NCBI GenBank assembly: GCA_963831535.1
Contig: CAWHQP010000008.1
Span: forward strand, 124,001-188,000
Origin: Bog-756 sp963831535
GTDB lineage: Bacteria; Actinomycetota; Acidimicrobiia; Acidimicrobiales; RAAP-2
Direction of reading: 5' to 3'
DNA length: 64,000 nt
Shown: in pieces, positions 42,228 through 51,593 of the stretch
Position numbering within the stretch: the stretch's first letter is position 1
Layout of the letters: each line of letters begins with the position of its first letter
The notes under the pieces: model-generated
Seen by the model: only the letters and a program-made list of their open reading frames with translations
The model's database searches: none
What the model was told of the DNA's origin: nothing
Made by a program: the position numbers and the translations under genes

Positions 42228-43616
42228 GTGCCGGACGACCCTGTCACCACCGGTCAGGCCCGCAGCGAGGCGTTGCGACGGGTGCGCAACCTGCTCGTCG
42301 ACCTCGGCTGCTCCGAAGAGGAGATCGACCGCGCTGCGGCCGACGATGTGCTCGATCTCCTGGTGGTCGACCGAATGGTGGTTCCCGCCCGGCACCGGAT
42401 GACCCAGGCCCAGGTGGCCGAGACCACCGATATCGCCATCGAGACCGCCCAGCGCTTCTGGAGGGCTCTCGGCTTCCTCGACGTCGGCGATGACGACGCC
42501 GTCTTCACCGACATGGACATCGAGGCGGTCCGACTGTTCCAGGCCATGGTGGCCATGGGCCTGGTCGACACCGAGACGGCGGTGCACATGGCCCGTGTGA
42601 TCGGGTCGTCGATGGCCCGCATCGCCGAGGCCCAGGCCGGGCCGGGGTCCACCCCGATCCTCATGGGCACCGGAGACAGCGTATTCGACGCCGACGAGTT
42701 CGCCCGCCGGGCGGAGATGTCGCTGCCGGCCATGTCCCGGCTGCTCGAGTACGTCTGGCGCCGACATCTTCAGGCCGCCACCCGGAGGGCCATGCTCCAC
42801 CGGGCACGCGGCCACCTCCAGGGCACCAGTCCCGTGCTGGCAGTGGGCTTCGCCGACATGGTGGGCTTCACCATGCTGAGCCAGCACCTCGGCGATGACG
42901 AGCTGGCCGCGGTGGTCTCCCGCTTCGAGGCCCTGGCCCACGACACCGTGGTGGCCCTGGGTGGGCGGGTGGTCAAGATGATCGGCGACGAGGTCATGTT
43001 CGTGGTCCCCACGGCCACAGGGGCGGCGTCGATCGGTTTGAGCCTGGCCGAGGCCTACGCCGGTGACGAACTGCTCTCCGACGTCCGCGTGGCGTTGGCC
43101 ATCGGCCCGGTCCTCGTCCAGGACGGCGACTTCTACGGTCCGGTCGTGAACTTGGCCAGCCGTCTGGTCGGCGTGGCCAATCCGGGCACCGTGCTGGCCT
43201 CCGACGAGTTCAGGGTGGCCCTGGAGAGCGAGCGGGCCGACATCGGTGCCGCTACCGCGGCCGGTCGGGATCTCGGGTTCGCGATGCGGGCACTCCGGAC
43301 CCGCAACCTGAAGGACATCGGGCGTATCCAGGTGTGGAAGCTGTCACGCTCGGGTTCGGAACCCGGCGCCGACCGTCGGCGGAACATGCGGTGGGAACGT
43401 CTGGAGGGTGTGCTCCGCGAGATCGACGACCTCCGCGACCGGGGCGAGAAGGCCGTCACCGGAGGGGCCATCCCCGACCGGGGTGGTCCCGACGCCACTG
43501 GCAGGGACGTCCCTGCCAGTGGGTCCGACTCACTCCCCGTCGAGACGGACGGTGGCGATGCCCTGGGACCGCAGCTCGAAGCTCCCTTCGAACGGGGTGG
43601 TGGGACGTCCCCGTAG
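42228..43616 (+). CDS. Class III adenylate cyclase with Rv1264-like regulatory domain
   Basis: A 462-residue cytoplasmic cyclase. Residues ~1-190 resemble the autoinhibitory adenylate cyclase regulatory domain of Rv1264, a pH-responsive enzyme (RMTQAQVAETTDIAIETAQR, RFWRALGFLDVGDDDAVF). The catalytic domain has every key residue: metal Asp in FADMVGFT, substrate Lys and second metal Asp in VKMIGDEVMFV, Asp in QDGDFYGPVVN, and transition-state Asn and Arg in VVNLASRL. It should make cyclic AMP. The tail beyond about residue 400 is low-complexity and crosses a palindromic terminator, so the true end may be earlier if a base error is present. It is convergent with the mannosidase gene. Confidence 0.9.
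   Translation: MPDDPVTTGQARSEALRRVRNLLVDLGCSEEEIDRAAADDVLDLLVVDRMVVPARHRMTQAQVAETTDIAIETAQRFWRALGFLDVGDDDAVFTDMDIEAVRLFQAMVAMGLVDTETAVHMARVIGSSMARIAEAQAGPGSTPILMGTGDSVFDADEFARRAEMSLPAMSRLLEYVWRRHLQAATRRAMLHRARGHLQGTSPVLAVGFADMVGFTMLSQHLGDDELAAVVSRFEALAHDTVVALGGRVVKMIGDEVMFVVPTATGAASIGLSLAEAYAGDELLSDVRVALAIGPVLVQDGDFYGPVVNLASRLVGVANPGTVLASDEFRVALESERADIGAATAAGRDLGFAMRALRTRNLKDIGRIQVWKLSRSGSEPGADRRRNMRWERLEGVLREIDDLRDRGEKAVTGGAIPDRGGPDATGRDVPASGSDSLPVETDGGDALGPQLEAPFERGGGTSP
43495..43522. terminator. Bidirectional terminator palindrome between cyclase and mannosidase genes
   Basis: A perfect 13-base stem, CCACTGGCAGGGA and TCCCTGCCAGTGG around CG. It lies eight bases beyond the mannosidase stop and inside the last 40 codons of the cyclase frame. 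Confidence 0.8.
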
Positions 43617-46233
43617 GTCGACCAGCCACCCGGACCGCCCGCCGATCTCCACCGATGTCGGCGTGGGCGTGGGATTGAACACCCGCACCTCGACCTGTCC
43701 GGCCGACCGTCGGACGGAGGAGACCTGGGCACCACGGACGCTGAGGGTCGAGCCGCGGTCGGCCCGATGGCCTCCGCCGAACGACCCCGCGGTGAGTAGG
43801 GGATCGAGGACATCGGTGGCCATCCGGTAGGGGTCGACCTTCCCCACGGACAAGGCATAGTGCACCTCGATCGGTCCGAGAAGCTGGGGTCCCTCGATGG
43901 CCATCATGGGCCCGGCTGGCAGCGGGCGGAGGGACATGCCGAGGCGCGACAGCATGCCGGTGGCCCGTAGCAGGGTCAGGGCCAGGGTGGAGGCCCGGTT
44001 GCCTCCGGATCCTTCGTCGATGTCGACCAGCTCGTACTCCAGCAGCCCCTCGTGGACGACGGTGAGCCCGCCGCTGGAGACGAACCGGTGCGAGGGGAAG
44101 GTGGGGATGCCGGTCTCGTCGAGCGCGGCCTTCGGCCTCGAGACCCCGCTCGACCACGGTGAAAGCACACTCGGCCCGCGATATGGCGGCCGGTTCGGGT
44201 AAGGGGAGATGCACCCGCAGGCGGTGGTCCCGGGACGGATTGACGAAACGGGTTTCCACCCGCACGATGCCCTCGTCGGCCCGCAGCTCGAGTGTCGTGA
44301 CGACGGGAACCCGGTGGCTGCCGACCCGCGATTTGGACGCCTCGTCCACCCGGTCGGGCCAGGTGTAGGTGGCCGTGATGGTGGCGACGGCCCGGACCGG
44401 CCCGCGTTCGTCGATGGTGACCGATACCGAGTCGGGTGTGTCCACCACCGAGTCCACCGTGGGAGGGGAGTAGTTGTAGGTGTCGCCGTAGTCACCTCCG
44501 TCGACCAGCCTCCCGTACCCGGGAATGCCGTTGAGGCAGAAGGTGCCGTCGTCCGCGTCGACCACCACCGTCACCAACCCGTTGGCCAGTGTCACGGGTC
44601 CTGAGCCGTCACCCCCCGCCACCCCGACCGGGTGGGCCAGGCGTCCGGCGCTGAACCGGGACCAGCCGAACCCGGGAACGTCGGCCTGACGGGCGAGGAT
44701 CCGGCGCACCGGGGGTTGATCCAAGGTGAGGCGGACCTCGGTCTCGGGTCGTGCCGTCAGCTTGGTGTAGAGCTCCCGTTTGACCTCCTCGACGGGGATC
44801 CCGTCGCGGGCTTCTGTGCCGATGACCAGCGTGATGTCCAAGCCGGTCTCGTCCTCGGCCAGCGAGACGTCCGTGATGTACATGTCGTCGCCGATCCGTG
44901 CCCCCTGGATGAGTCCCAGCATGGTCAGGACGGTCTTGCCGTCCAGGGTGATCGACCCCGGCATGCCCAAGCGCTCGGCGAGGACCTGGACGTCGGCGTC
45001 CACCTCGCCGACCGCCGGGACCACCACCTCGACCAGGCCGCCTCGCTCCTGGGCGGAGGGGTTGACCACGACGGGGCCGGGCTCGGCCATGGAGCGGCCC
45101 ACTGAGGCCACGGCCTCATCGGCCAGGCCCTGGCCGATGTGACGGGCCTCGGCGTACCGGTGGAGCACGGCGTCCACCACGTCGTCGACCGAGCAGGCAC
45201 AGATGGAGTCGTGGGCGGCGTTGCGGAGCATGAGGGTCCAGGCCAGTTCCACAAAGGTCTCCGGCCACGCACCGGACGGGAGGAAGAGGGCCGACAGGGG
45301 TTCGGCCAGGCGCTCCAGCGCCCGCTCGGCCCGGGCCGCGGCCTGCTTCACGTCGACGCGGTTGGACCCCACACCCATCAGCAGGTTGGACCGGAACCCC
45401 GAGCGCAACTCGCCCCGCCATTCGGGCAGTCCCTCGGTGGGGGCCGAACGCAGATATGCCGGGAGGGAGGAGACGGTCAGGTCGAACTCCACCTGGGCCT
45501 CGTTGGCCTCGGCCACCACACGGCCCAGCCACGGCTGGGGACGGAGGTGGTCGGAGCCGTTCATCAACAAGAGCGGGTCCTCGGGGCCAATGAACGCGCC
45601 GAACTCGTCGATGTGGGCCTGCAGCCGGCGCACCAGGGCCTTGGCGTCGTCGGGGAGGGCGGCGCCGTTGCCGTAGCCGGCCACCAGGTACTCGGCCCGG
45701 ACACTGGATCCGTCAGGGGCCTCCCAGCGGAAGGCGTTGCGGTCGATGGTCGAAGGAACGCCCCGCCACACCACAGCATGCTCGAAGCCCGCTTCGGCCA
45801 AGATCTGGGGCATCTGGGCCACGTGGCCGAACATGTCGGGGAGGTACCCGACCTCCATGGCTCCGCCGAAGGAGGTGGCCCGGCGGAGTCCGGCCTGGAG
45901 GTTGCGGACGATGGTCTCGCCCGAGGTCAGGAACTCGTCCATGAGGATGTACCAGGGACCGACCGTGATCCTCCCGGTCCCGGTCAGGGCGGCCAGGCGT
46001 CCTTCGTTCTCGGGACGGATCTCGAGGTAGTCGTCGATGGCCGCCAGTTGACCGTCGAGGAGGAAGTGGCGGTACGAGCTGTCCTGCTCCATCTGGTCGA
46101 GCAGTCCGTCGACCAGGCGGACGAGATTCAGCCGGAAGGTCTGGAACGGTTCGTACCACTCGCGGTCCCAATGGGTGTGGGGGACCACCGCTACCCGACG
46201 GGGGGCCACCCGGGGCGTCTCCACGGTCGACAT
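43530..46233 (-). CDS. GH38 alpha-mannosidase, with a single-base frame break
   Basis: About 900 residues after repair. The N-terminal GH38 catalytic domain has the zinc site VVPHTHWDREWYEPFQTFR and the nucleophile Asp in VGYLPDMFGHVAQMPQIL, with MNGSDHLRPQPWL further on. The C-terminal beta domains follow. The frame breaks near 44125-44140: the main frame reads VVERGLEAEGRA and then degenerates, while the other frame continues ALDETGIPTFPSHRFVSS to the stop at 43530. One surplus base explains it. The family cleaves alpha-mannosides of glycans or glycoproteins. The ATG at 46233 overlaps the stop of the small gene upstream by one base, so they are coupled. Confidence 0.9.
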
Positions 46234-46484
46234 CAGACGATGGGTCCGTACTCGGCCTCGTACGCCTCCAGTTCGGCGACGATGCGCTCGGCCTGCTGAT
46301 TGCTGTCGTCCCCACCCCGGCCCATGTGGTCGGCGTAGGCGGCGGCACCGAGATCGCGGAGGAGTCCGTCGGCCTTGTGTTTGGCCTGGGCCACGTCGAG
46401 CTTGGCCTGGCCGGCCTTGCCTGCCTCGGCGGCCTTGGCCACACCGATCTCCGCACCCGCCTTGACCTTGTCCATCAGTCCCAT
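46233..46484 (-). CDS. Small conserved-looking helical protein upstream of mannosidase
   Basis: 83 residues, mostly one long amphipathic helix (MDKVKAGAEIGVAKAAEAGK, LDVAQAKHKADGLLRDLG), then an acidic end with YADHMGRG and a short helix ERIVAELEAYEAEYG. GAAGGAAGGG precedes the ATG at 46484, which rejects the longer frame. No family is recognised; similar small helical proteins occur in acidimicrobial genomes from memory. It is coupled to the mannosidase gene by a TGATG junction. Confidence 0.7.
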   Translation of the reverse strand: MGLMDKVKAGAEIGVAKAAEAGKAGQAKLDVAQAKHKADGLLRDLGAAAYADHMGRGGDDSNQQAERIVAELEAYEAEYGPIV

Positions 46485-46687
46485 AGCACCCTTCCTTCGT
46501 GTGGCCCGACCGGTTGGCCGAACGAGCAACCCCTGCCTGTCGGGCCTTTGACCCAGCAACCCTGATCCGGACCCTCCGGTGTAGCAGACTTCATTCTGGG
46601 AAGGCACGGATTTGATGTTCCGGTTTGCCGTCGATCCGTGCCGTCGACACGGCCGCCGTCCGGACGGGCGGCCCATGGGAGCAGCGG

Positions 46688-47374
46688 ATGGGATCTACGG
46701 TGACGAGTTCGAGGAGGCCATCACGGGCGAAATCGCCTAACGACCGGCTGGAACGTTCGATGGTCGCCGAGGGCTTCCCCCTGGTGGCCGGGCTCGACGA
46801 GGTGGGTCGGGGGGCCTGGGCCGGCCCCGTCTCGGTGGGCGTGGTGGTCCACGCCTTCGATCGGAGGCCTCCGAAGGGGATCCGTGACTCGAAGCTCCTC
46901 TCCGAGCTCCGGCGTGAGGAGCTGTATCCGTTGGTGGCGGCGTGGTGCACCGAGTGGGCGGTGGGTCACGCCAGCCCTCAGGAGTGTGACGATCTCGGCA
47001 TGACCCGCGCCCTTCGTCGGGCCGCCCACCGTGCCCTGGCCCAGCTGGCCGTGGTGCCGAACGTGGTACTGGTGGACGGTGGGCACGACTACGTCACCGA
47101 GCCGGACCCCGACCCGACCCAGTCCGCCACACCCCCGGTTCGCACGGTCGTGCGGGGCGACCGGTCCTGCCTGTCCATCGCTGCGGCGTCCATCCTGGCC
47201 AAGGTCACCCGTGATCGCATGATGCGCTCGTGGTCCGAGAGCTTCCCTCCATTCGACTTCGACCGGAACAAGGGCTATCCGTCCCCCTCGCACCGGACGG
47301 CCCTGTCCGGCTTCGGTCTGACCTCGATGCACCGGCGCTCGTGGTCCTTCGTCGACGACCTGGTGTTCCGGTAG
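46688..47374 (+). CDS. rnhB: Ribonuclease HII
   Basis: About 228 residues. RNase HII removes ribonucleotides from DNA. The active site is clear: VAGLDEVGRGAWAGPVSVGV carries the first Asp and Glu, GIRDSKLLSELRREELYP follows, NVVLVDGG has the third acid, and SIAAASILAKVTRDRMM carries the conserved Lys/Asp region. An insert of about 18 residues (TEPDPDPTQSATPPVRTV) sits after the third acid. The ATG at 46688, with GGAGC upstream, is chosen over a longer in-frame start at 46625. Confidence 0.93.
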   Translation: MGSTVTSSRRPSRAKSPNDRLERSMVAEGFPLVAGLDEVGRGAWAGPVSVGVVVHAFDRRPPKGIRDSKLLSELRREELYPLVAAWCTEWAVGHASPQECDDLGMTRALRRAAHRALAQLAVVPNVVLVDGGHDYVTEPDPDPTQSATPPVRTVVRGDRSCLSIAAASILAKVTRDRMMRSWSESFPPFDFDRNKGYPSPSHRTALSGFGLTSMHRRSWSFVDDLVFR

Positions 47375-47553
47375 TCGGTGCCTCCGGTGGATCGGCTCCT
47401 CCGGGACCCATGAGGGCTACCGGCACACCCAGAGAGGTGGGTGGAGTTGGATCCCGCCAGTTGCCCTGAGGGCCAGGACGTGTCCCACGCGGTAACCGAA
47501 GCCACGCCCACCGGCTCCGCTGCCTTCGACGGCACCGAGTGCCGGGACCGGCT

Positions 47554-48819
47554 TCAGCCGACCGGCGGCTCCTTGGGCAGTCCGAGCACACGCTCACCGA
47601 GAACGTTGCGGAGCACCTCGTCGGTCCCTCCGGCGATCCTCATGCCCGGGGCGCTGAGCACGTAGTCGGACCAGGCGTAGGTGCCCCAGGTTCCGGTATT
47701 GGCGGTGAGGCTGGCCCCGAGCACCGACGAGACCAACTCGGAGGTGCGGAGCATGTTGGCCGTCAAGGAGAGCTTGGCCAGCGACAACTCCGGACCGGGA
47801 AGCTGGCCCACCGCGATCTTGGCCATGGCCCGAAGGTTGGTGTAGCTCGCCACCCGTTCGTTGATGATCACCGAGGCCAGCTGTTGGCGGATGAGGGGGT
47901 CAGCGGCGCGTCCGAGGGCCCGGATCATCTCGATGATCCGTGTGGTGGTAGGCAGTCCTACACCGCCTCCGCCGCCACCGATGGCGGCACGTTCGTTCAT
48001 GAGGGTGGTCAGGGCCACCGTCCAGCCGCCGTTGACATCGCCGAGACGGTGGGAGTCGGGAATGCGCACATCGGTGAAGAACACCTCATTGAACGAGGCT
48101 CCACCGGTCATCTGGCGCAAGGGCCGTACCTCTACGCCCGGTGCGTGCATATCCACTACGAATCCGGTCAGTCCCCGATGCTTGGGCAGGTCCGGGTCGG
48201 TGCGGCAGATCACCTCGCCGATGTCGGAGAATTGGGCGCCCGAGGTCCAGACCTTCTGGCCGTTCACGATCCACTCGTCTCCGTCCCTGACCGCACGGGT
48301 CTGCAGTGAGGCCAGGTCCGATCCGCTGCCCGGCTCGCTGAAGAGCTGGCAGGCCACGATGTCACCGCGGTGCATCTTGGCCAGGTAGGCCTGCTTCACC
48401 TCTTCGGTGGCGTGCGCCACGATCGTTGGTGCCACCATGCCGAGCCCGATCCCGTAGGCGGACATCGAGGGTGTGTCGTAGTCATGGGCCACGGCGTTGT
48501 AAATGCGCTGGTACTCGCGGGGAAGCCCGCGGCCACCGTAGGCGGGGGGTCCGCTGATCCAGCCGAATCCGGCGTCGAAGACCGTCCGGGCCCACTCCCG
48601 GGCCACGGCCAGGTCGGCGAGGTCCTCGTCGGGCGTGCGCTCGGGCAGCAGGCTCACGTTCTCGGGGCCCTCGCCCCAGACGAAGTCCTCCTCCATGCGC
48701 TCGGGGGCGTGCGCCTTCAGGAACTCCCTGGCGTCGACCTCGAACTGCTCCCGTCCGATCGCCTCGGCGTCCCCGGCTGTGGCCGCATCGTCATGGCCGG
48801 GTTGGATGGCGGTGGTCAT
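47554..48819 (-). CDS. Acyl-CoA dehydrogenase
   Basis: A 421-residue flavoprotein of the acyl-CoA dehydrogenase family. The N domain has GFGWISGPPAYGGRGLP, the FAD/substrate strand CQLFSEPGSGSDLASLQTR and WIVNGQKVWTSGAQFSDIG. The C domain ends with GMRIAGGTDEVLRNVLGERV. A run of six glycines (AAIGGGGGGVGLP) lies mid-chain. The ATG at 48819 follows AAGGGGA, which rejects the longer frame to 48972. Substrate is unknown, but the many actinobacterial lipid genes suggest fatty acid or sterol degradation. Confidence 0.92.
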   Translation of the reverse strand: MTTAIQPGHDDAATAGDAEAIGREQFEVDAREFLKAHAPERMEEDFVWGEGPENVSLLPERTPDEDLADLAVAREWARTVFDAGFGWISGPPAYGGRGLPREYQRIYNAVAHDYDTPSMSAYGIGLGMVAPTIVAHATEEVKQAYLAKMHRGDIVACQLFSEPGSGSDLASLQTRAVRDGDEWIVNGQKVWTSGAQFSDIGEVICRTDPDLPKHRGLTGFVVDMHAPGVEVRPLRQMTGGASFNEVFFTDVRIPDSHRLGDVNGGWTVALTTLMNERAAIGGGGGGVGLPTTTRIIEMIRALGRAADPLIRQQLASVIINERVASYTNLRAMAKIAVGQLPGPELSLAKLSLTANMLRTSELVSSVLGASLTANTGTWGTYAWSDYVLSAPGMRIAGGTDEVLRNVLGERVLGLPKEPPVG

Positions 48820-49031
48820 GGCTCGTGTCCCCTTCGTCGTGTCGTGACCCGACCCCGGGTGTTCCCCGGCGGGTCTCCGGCAAGGCCCCGTAGGTCCCTC
48901 GGGCCGGCTCGCCGGGGCGCCAGCGTTCCGACTCCGACCTGTCCCTTCTCCGGCCCAGCGTACCCGGGTCACCCTGACGTCGGGGATTGACCGGACAGCT
49001 CGTGACCGGGTCGGGCCCGCTCATCGGAGCG

Positions 49032-49976
49032 TCAGGCCGGGCCGACCAGCACCGACCGGACCGCGTCGGAGAGCTCCGGATGAGCGAAGTGGTACCCGCG
49101 CTCGGTGAGTACGCCGGGCAGGACCCGCTGCCCGCCGAGGATGAGCTCGTCGGCCATCTCGGCGCCCAGAGCCAGGCGTAGCGCCGGGGCCGGGACCACC
49201 ATCACCGTGGGCCGGTGGAGCACGGCTCCGATGACCTTGGCCAGCTCGGCGTCGGTGGCCGGGGCCGGGGCCGTGGCATTGACCGGACCGACGAGGCCGT
49301 CGTCGGCCAGGCAGTGCAGTACGGCGCCGATCTCGTCGTCGAGGGTGATCCAACTCCGGTACTGGTCGCCCCTTCCCATTCGCCCGCCCAGTCCCGCCCG
49401 GAACAAGGGGAGCTGCTTGCCCCAGGCACCGCCGTGCCGGCTGAGGACGATCCCGGTCCGGAGGTGCACGGTCCTGATCCCGTTGTCCGCCGCCGGCCGG
49501 GCCGCCGCCTCCCAGGCCCGGCATACCTCGGCCAGGAAGCCGGTTCCCGAGGGCGACTCCTCGGTGAGGAGCTCGTCACCCCGGTCGCCGTAGAAGCCGA
49601 CGGCCGAGGCACTGACCAGCACCGCCGGTCGTGCGTCGAGGCGCACGAGGGTGTCGACCAGGAGTCGGGTCGAGTCGGTCCGGCTCTCGAGGATCACCTG
49701 CTTGCGACTGGGCGACCAGCGCCGGTCGCCGATACCGGCCCCGGCCAGGTGGACCACGTTGTCGAACGGTCCAGTCCGATCGAGTGCGGCCACGTCGATC
49801 TGGCCCCGATCGGGGGCCCAGCTCACGCGCCCGGTCGGCGGACCCGGGCCCGATGCCGAGTCCCCCAGGGAGGATTCGCCGCGGACCAGCCGGGTGACCG
49901 TGTGGCCGTCCCCGAGCAGTCGCGCCACGAGAGCGGTCCCGATGAGCCCGGAGGCTCCGGACACCAGCGTGTTCAT
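49032..49976 (-). CDS. TIGR01777-type NAD-dependent epimerase-like protein
   Basis: A 314-residue atypical SDR. The N-terminal nucleotide fold NTLVSGASGLIGTALVARLL, the family motifs FDNVVHLAGAGIGDRRWS and LVSASAVGFYGDRGDELLTE, and the C-terminal DUF1731-like end PALRLALGAEMADELILGG with GQRVLPGVLTERGYHFAHP are plain. The family has no settled substrate. It starts inside the end of the upstream alpha/beta hydrolase gene with an ATGA-like overlap, so both are on one mRNA. Confidence 0.92.
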   Translation of the reverse strand: MNTLVSGASGLIGTALVARLLGDGHTVTRLVRGESSLGDSASGPGPPTGRVSWAPDRGQIDVAALDRTGPFDNVVHLAGAGIGDRRWSPSRKQVILESRTDSTRLLVDTLVRLDARPAVLVSASAVGFYGDRGDELLTEESPSGTGFLAEVCRAWEAAARPAADNGIRTVHLRTGIVLSRHGGAWGKQLPLFRAGLGGRMGRGDQYRSWITLDDEIGAVLHCLADDGLVGPVNATAPAPATDAELAKVIGAVLHRPTVMVVPAPALRLALGAEMADELILGGQRVLPGVLTERGYHFAHPELSDAVRSVLVGPA

Positions 49977-50842
49977 GGGGGTGTACCAACCCGGTAGCCG
50001 GCCCGGACCACGGCCGAACGCACCATGACGGCGAAGGCATCGGGATGGGTCAGATGGGCGCCGTGGGAGGCCCCGGCGATCTCGACCATCTCGGCGCCGG
50101 GAACCTGCTCGCTCAACCACGCCACCGTGTCCCGGTGCCGGGCCGCTGACCGTTCGCCGCGGCCGAACGTGGCGGGTAGGTCCAGGTCGCTGACGTCGAA
50201 GGGCGCCTGGTGGGTACGGATGGCGGCCAGTTCGGCCTCGAGGGCCGGTCCGTCGGCCCACCGTTCGGCCTTGGCCGATTCGGACAGACGCTCCCAGGAT
50301 GCGTCGCCGACCATCCTCCGGAAGAAGCGCTCGGCCGCCTCCGCCGCGCTGACCTGGTCGGGTGGCGCGGTGTCCCGTTCGGCACGGTCACCGCCCCCAT
50401 CGGCGGCCATGACCGCCGGCGATGAGCGGTGCATGGCCGCCGCGCTGTTCGGGCTGCGGGCCCACGAACCCAACCACGGCATGGGTGGCTCGTAGGCCAC
50501 CACCGAGACGATGCCGGCCTCCGCGCCACCACGCACCGCCGCCCCGAGCGCGACATCCCCGCCGTAACTGTGACCGACGACCACCGACGGGCGTCCGTCC
50601 ACGATGGCCAAGAGGTCGTCGATGTGACCGTCGAGGGTGGTGTTGAGGGGCAGAGCGTGGCGTGAACCCTGGTAGCCGCGACGGTCGTAGGCCAGGGTGT
50701 GGAGGTCGTCGAGGCGCCGCATGACCCGGGTGAAGCTGGCCGCCCGGTCGAGCGACCCGTGCACCAGGACCACCAGCGGGGAACCGTCGGCCCCAAAATC
50801 GGGACCGTGTTCAGTGACGGCCAGGCTGTGGACTGCGGGCAT
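49973..50842 (-). CDS. Alpha/beta hydrolase
   Basis: A 289-residue alpha/beta hydrolase. The oxyanion motif LVVLVHGSLDRAASF, the strand HTLAYDRRGYQGS, the nucleophile elbow VVVGHSYGGDVALGAA and the catalytic His in EIAGASHGAHLTHPDAF are visible. An Ala/Ser/Asp-rich cap inserts between the elbow and the acid. The substrate is unknown. It is coupled with the TIGR01777 gene downstream. Confidence 0.88.
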   Translation of the reverse strand: MPAVHSLAVTEHGPDFGADGSPLVVLVHGSLDRAASFTRVMRRLDDLHTLAYDRRGYQGSRHALPLNTTLDGHIDDLLAIVDGRPSVVVGHSYGGDVALGAAVRGGAEAGIVSVVAYEPPMPWLGSWARSPNSAAAMHRSSPAVMAADGGGDRAERDTAPPDQVSAAEAAERFFRRMVGDASWERLSESAKAERWADGPALEAELAAIRTHQAPFDVSDLDLPATFGRGERSAARHRDTVAWLSEQVPGAEMVEIAGASHGAHLTHPDAFAVMVRSAVVRAGYRVGTPP

Positions 50843-51074
50843 CGTGGTTCCAGACTGTCAGGTACCCCGGACTGACGCCATAGTGGGCACCTGACGAGGA
50901 CCGATGCCGATCCGGCTCCTGATCCGGCCGGGTTGTTCCTGTCGTCCCCGAGGATCGGTTCACCGCGGCCACCGCCGAGGAATCGCCCGGAATTCGGGGG
51001 GAATTGGGGTCGGATGCACACATGGCCCGCTCAGATCGTGCATTGTTGTGGCTTCCAAAGACGAAGGAGAGACT

Positions 51075-51389
51075 GTGCCCCTTACCAAAACCGATCTCAT
51101 CGCGGCCGTGGCCGCTCACACCGATTACACATCCAAAGATGTGGCGGCTGTGCTGAGCGGCATTGAAGACGTCGTGGTGGCCAATGTGGCCAAAGGCGAG
51201 AAAGTCGTCATCACCGGCTTTCTGACCTTCGATCGGGCCCAGCGTGCCGCTCGCACGGGTCGCAACCCGCAGACCGGCGAGTCCATCAAGATCAAGGCCT
51301 CGAAGAGTCCCAAGGTCTCGGCTGGAGCATCGTTCAAGAATGTCGTGAACGGGAAGGCCCCGGCGCCCAAGATCGCCAAGGCCAAGTAG
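51075..51389 (+). CDS. HU-family DNA-binding protein, short form
   Basis: A 104-residue HU protein: PLTKTDLIAAVAAHTDYTSK, the beta arm KVVITGFLTFDRAQRAARTG, RNPQTGESIKIKASKS and a short Lys/Ala tail. GTG 51075 is preceded by AAGGAGA. It is the second HU in the window and lacks the long H1-like tail of the one at 39.7 kb, so the two probably divide nucleoid roles. A long hairpin follows its stop. Confidence 0.93.
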   Translation: MPLTKTDLIAAVAAHTDYTSKDVAAVLSGIEDVVVANVAKGEKVVITGFLTFDRAQRAARTGRNPQTGESIKIKASKSPKVSAGASFKNVVNGKAPAPKIAKAK

Positions 51390-51420
51390 GTCAACCGCGG
51401 CGCTAAGGCGTCGTGTGTCG

Positions 51421-51459
51421 GTGGGCCGTGAACCGGGTGTGACCCGGATCACGGCCCAC
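51421..51459 (+). terminator. Terminator hairpin after the short HU gene
   Basis: An 11-base stem, GTGGGCCGTGA with TCACGGCCCAC, continues after one mismatch into CCGGGT and ACCCGG around a GTG loop. It lies 31 bases after the stop. Confidence 0.85.
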
Positions 51460-51578
51460 TGTCGCGCAGCCACACGGTCGCGTCACCCCACGGCGGTGAC
51501 ACCGCCGTCGAGCACCAGTGCCCGCCACCTGCCGGCGGTCCGGGTTTCCGGGAGACCGTTGCCCCGGACCCGTCCCAG

Positions 51579-51584
51579 TAGGCT
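51579..51584 (+). promoter_or_regulatory. -10 element (TAGGCT) upstream of kgd
   Basis: TAGGCT ends nine bases before ATG 51594. No ribosome site is present, so the mRNA is probably leaderless or nearly so. Confidence 0.45.
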
Positions 51585-51593
51585 GGGTTGCCT

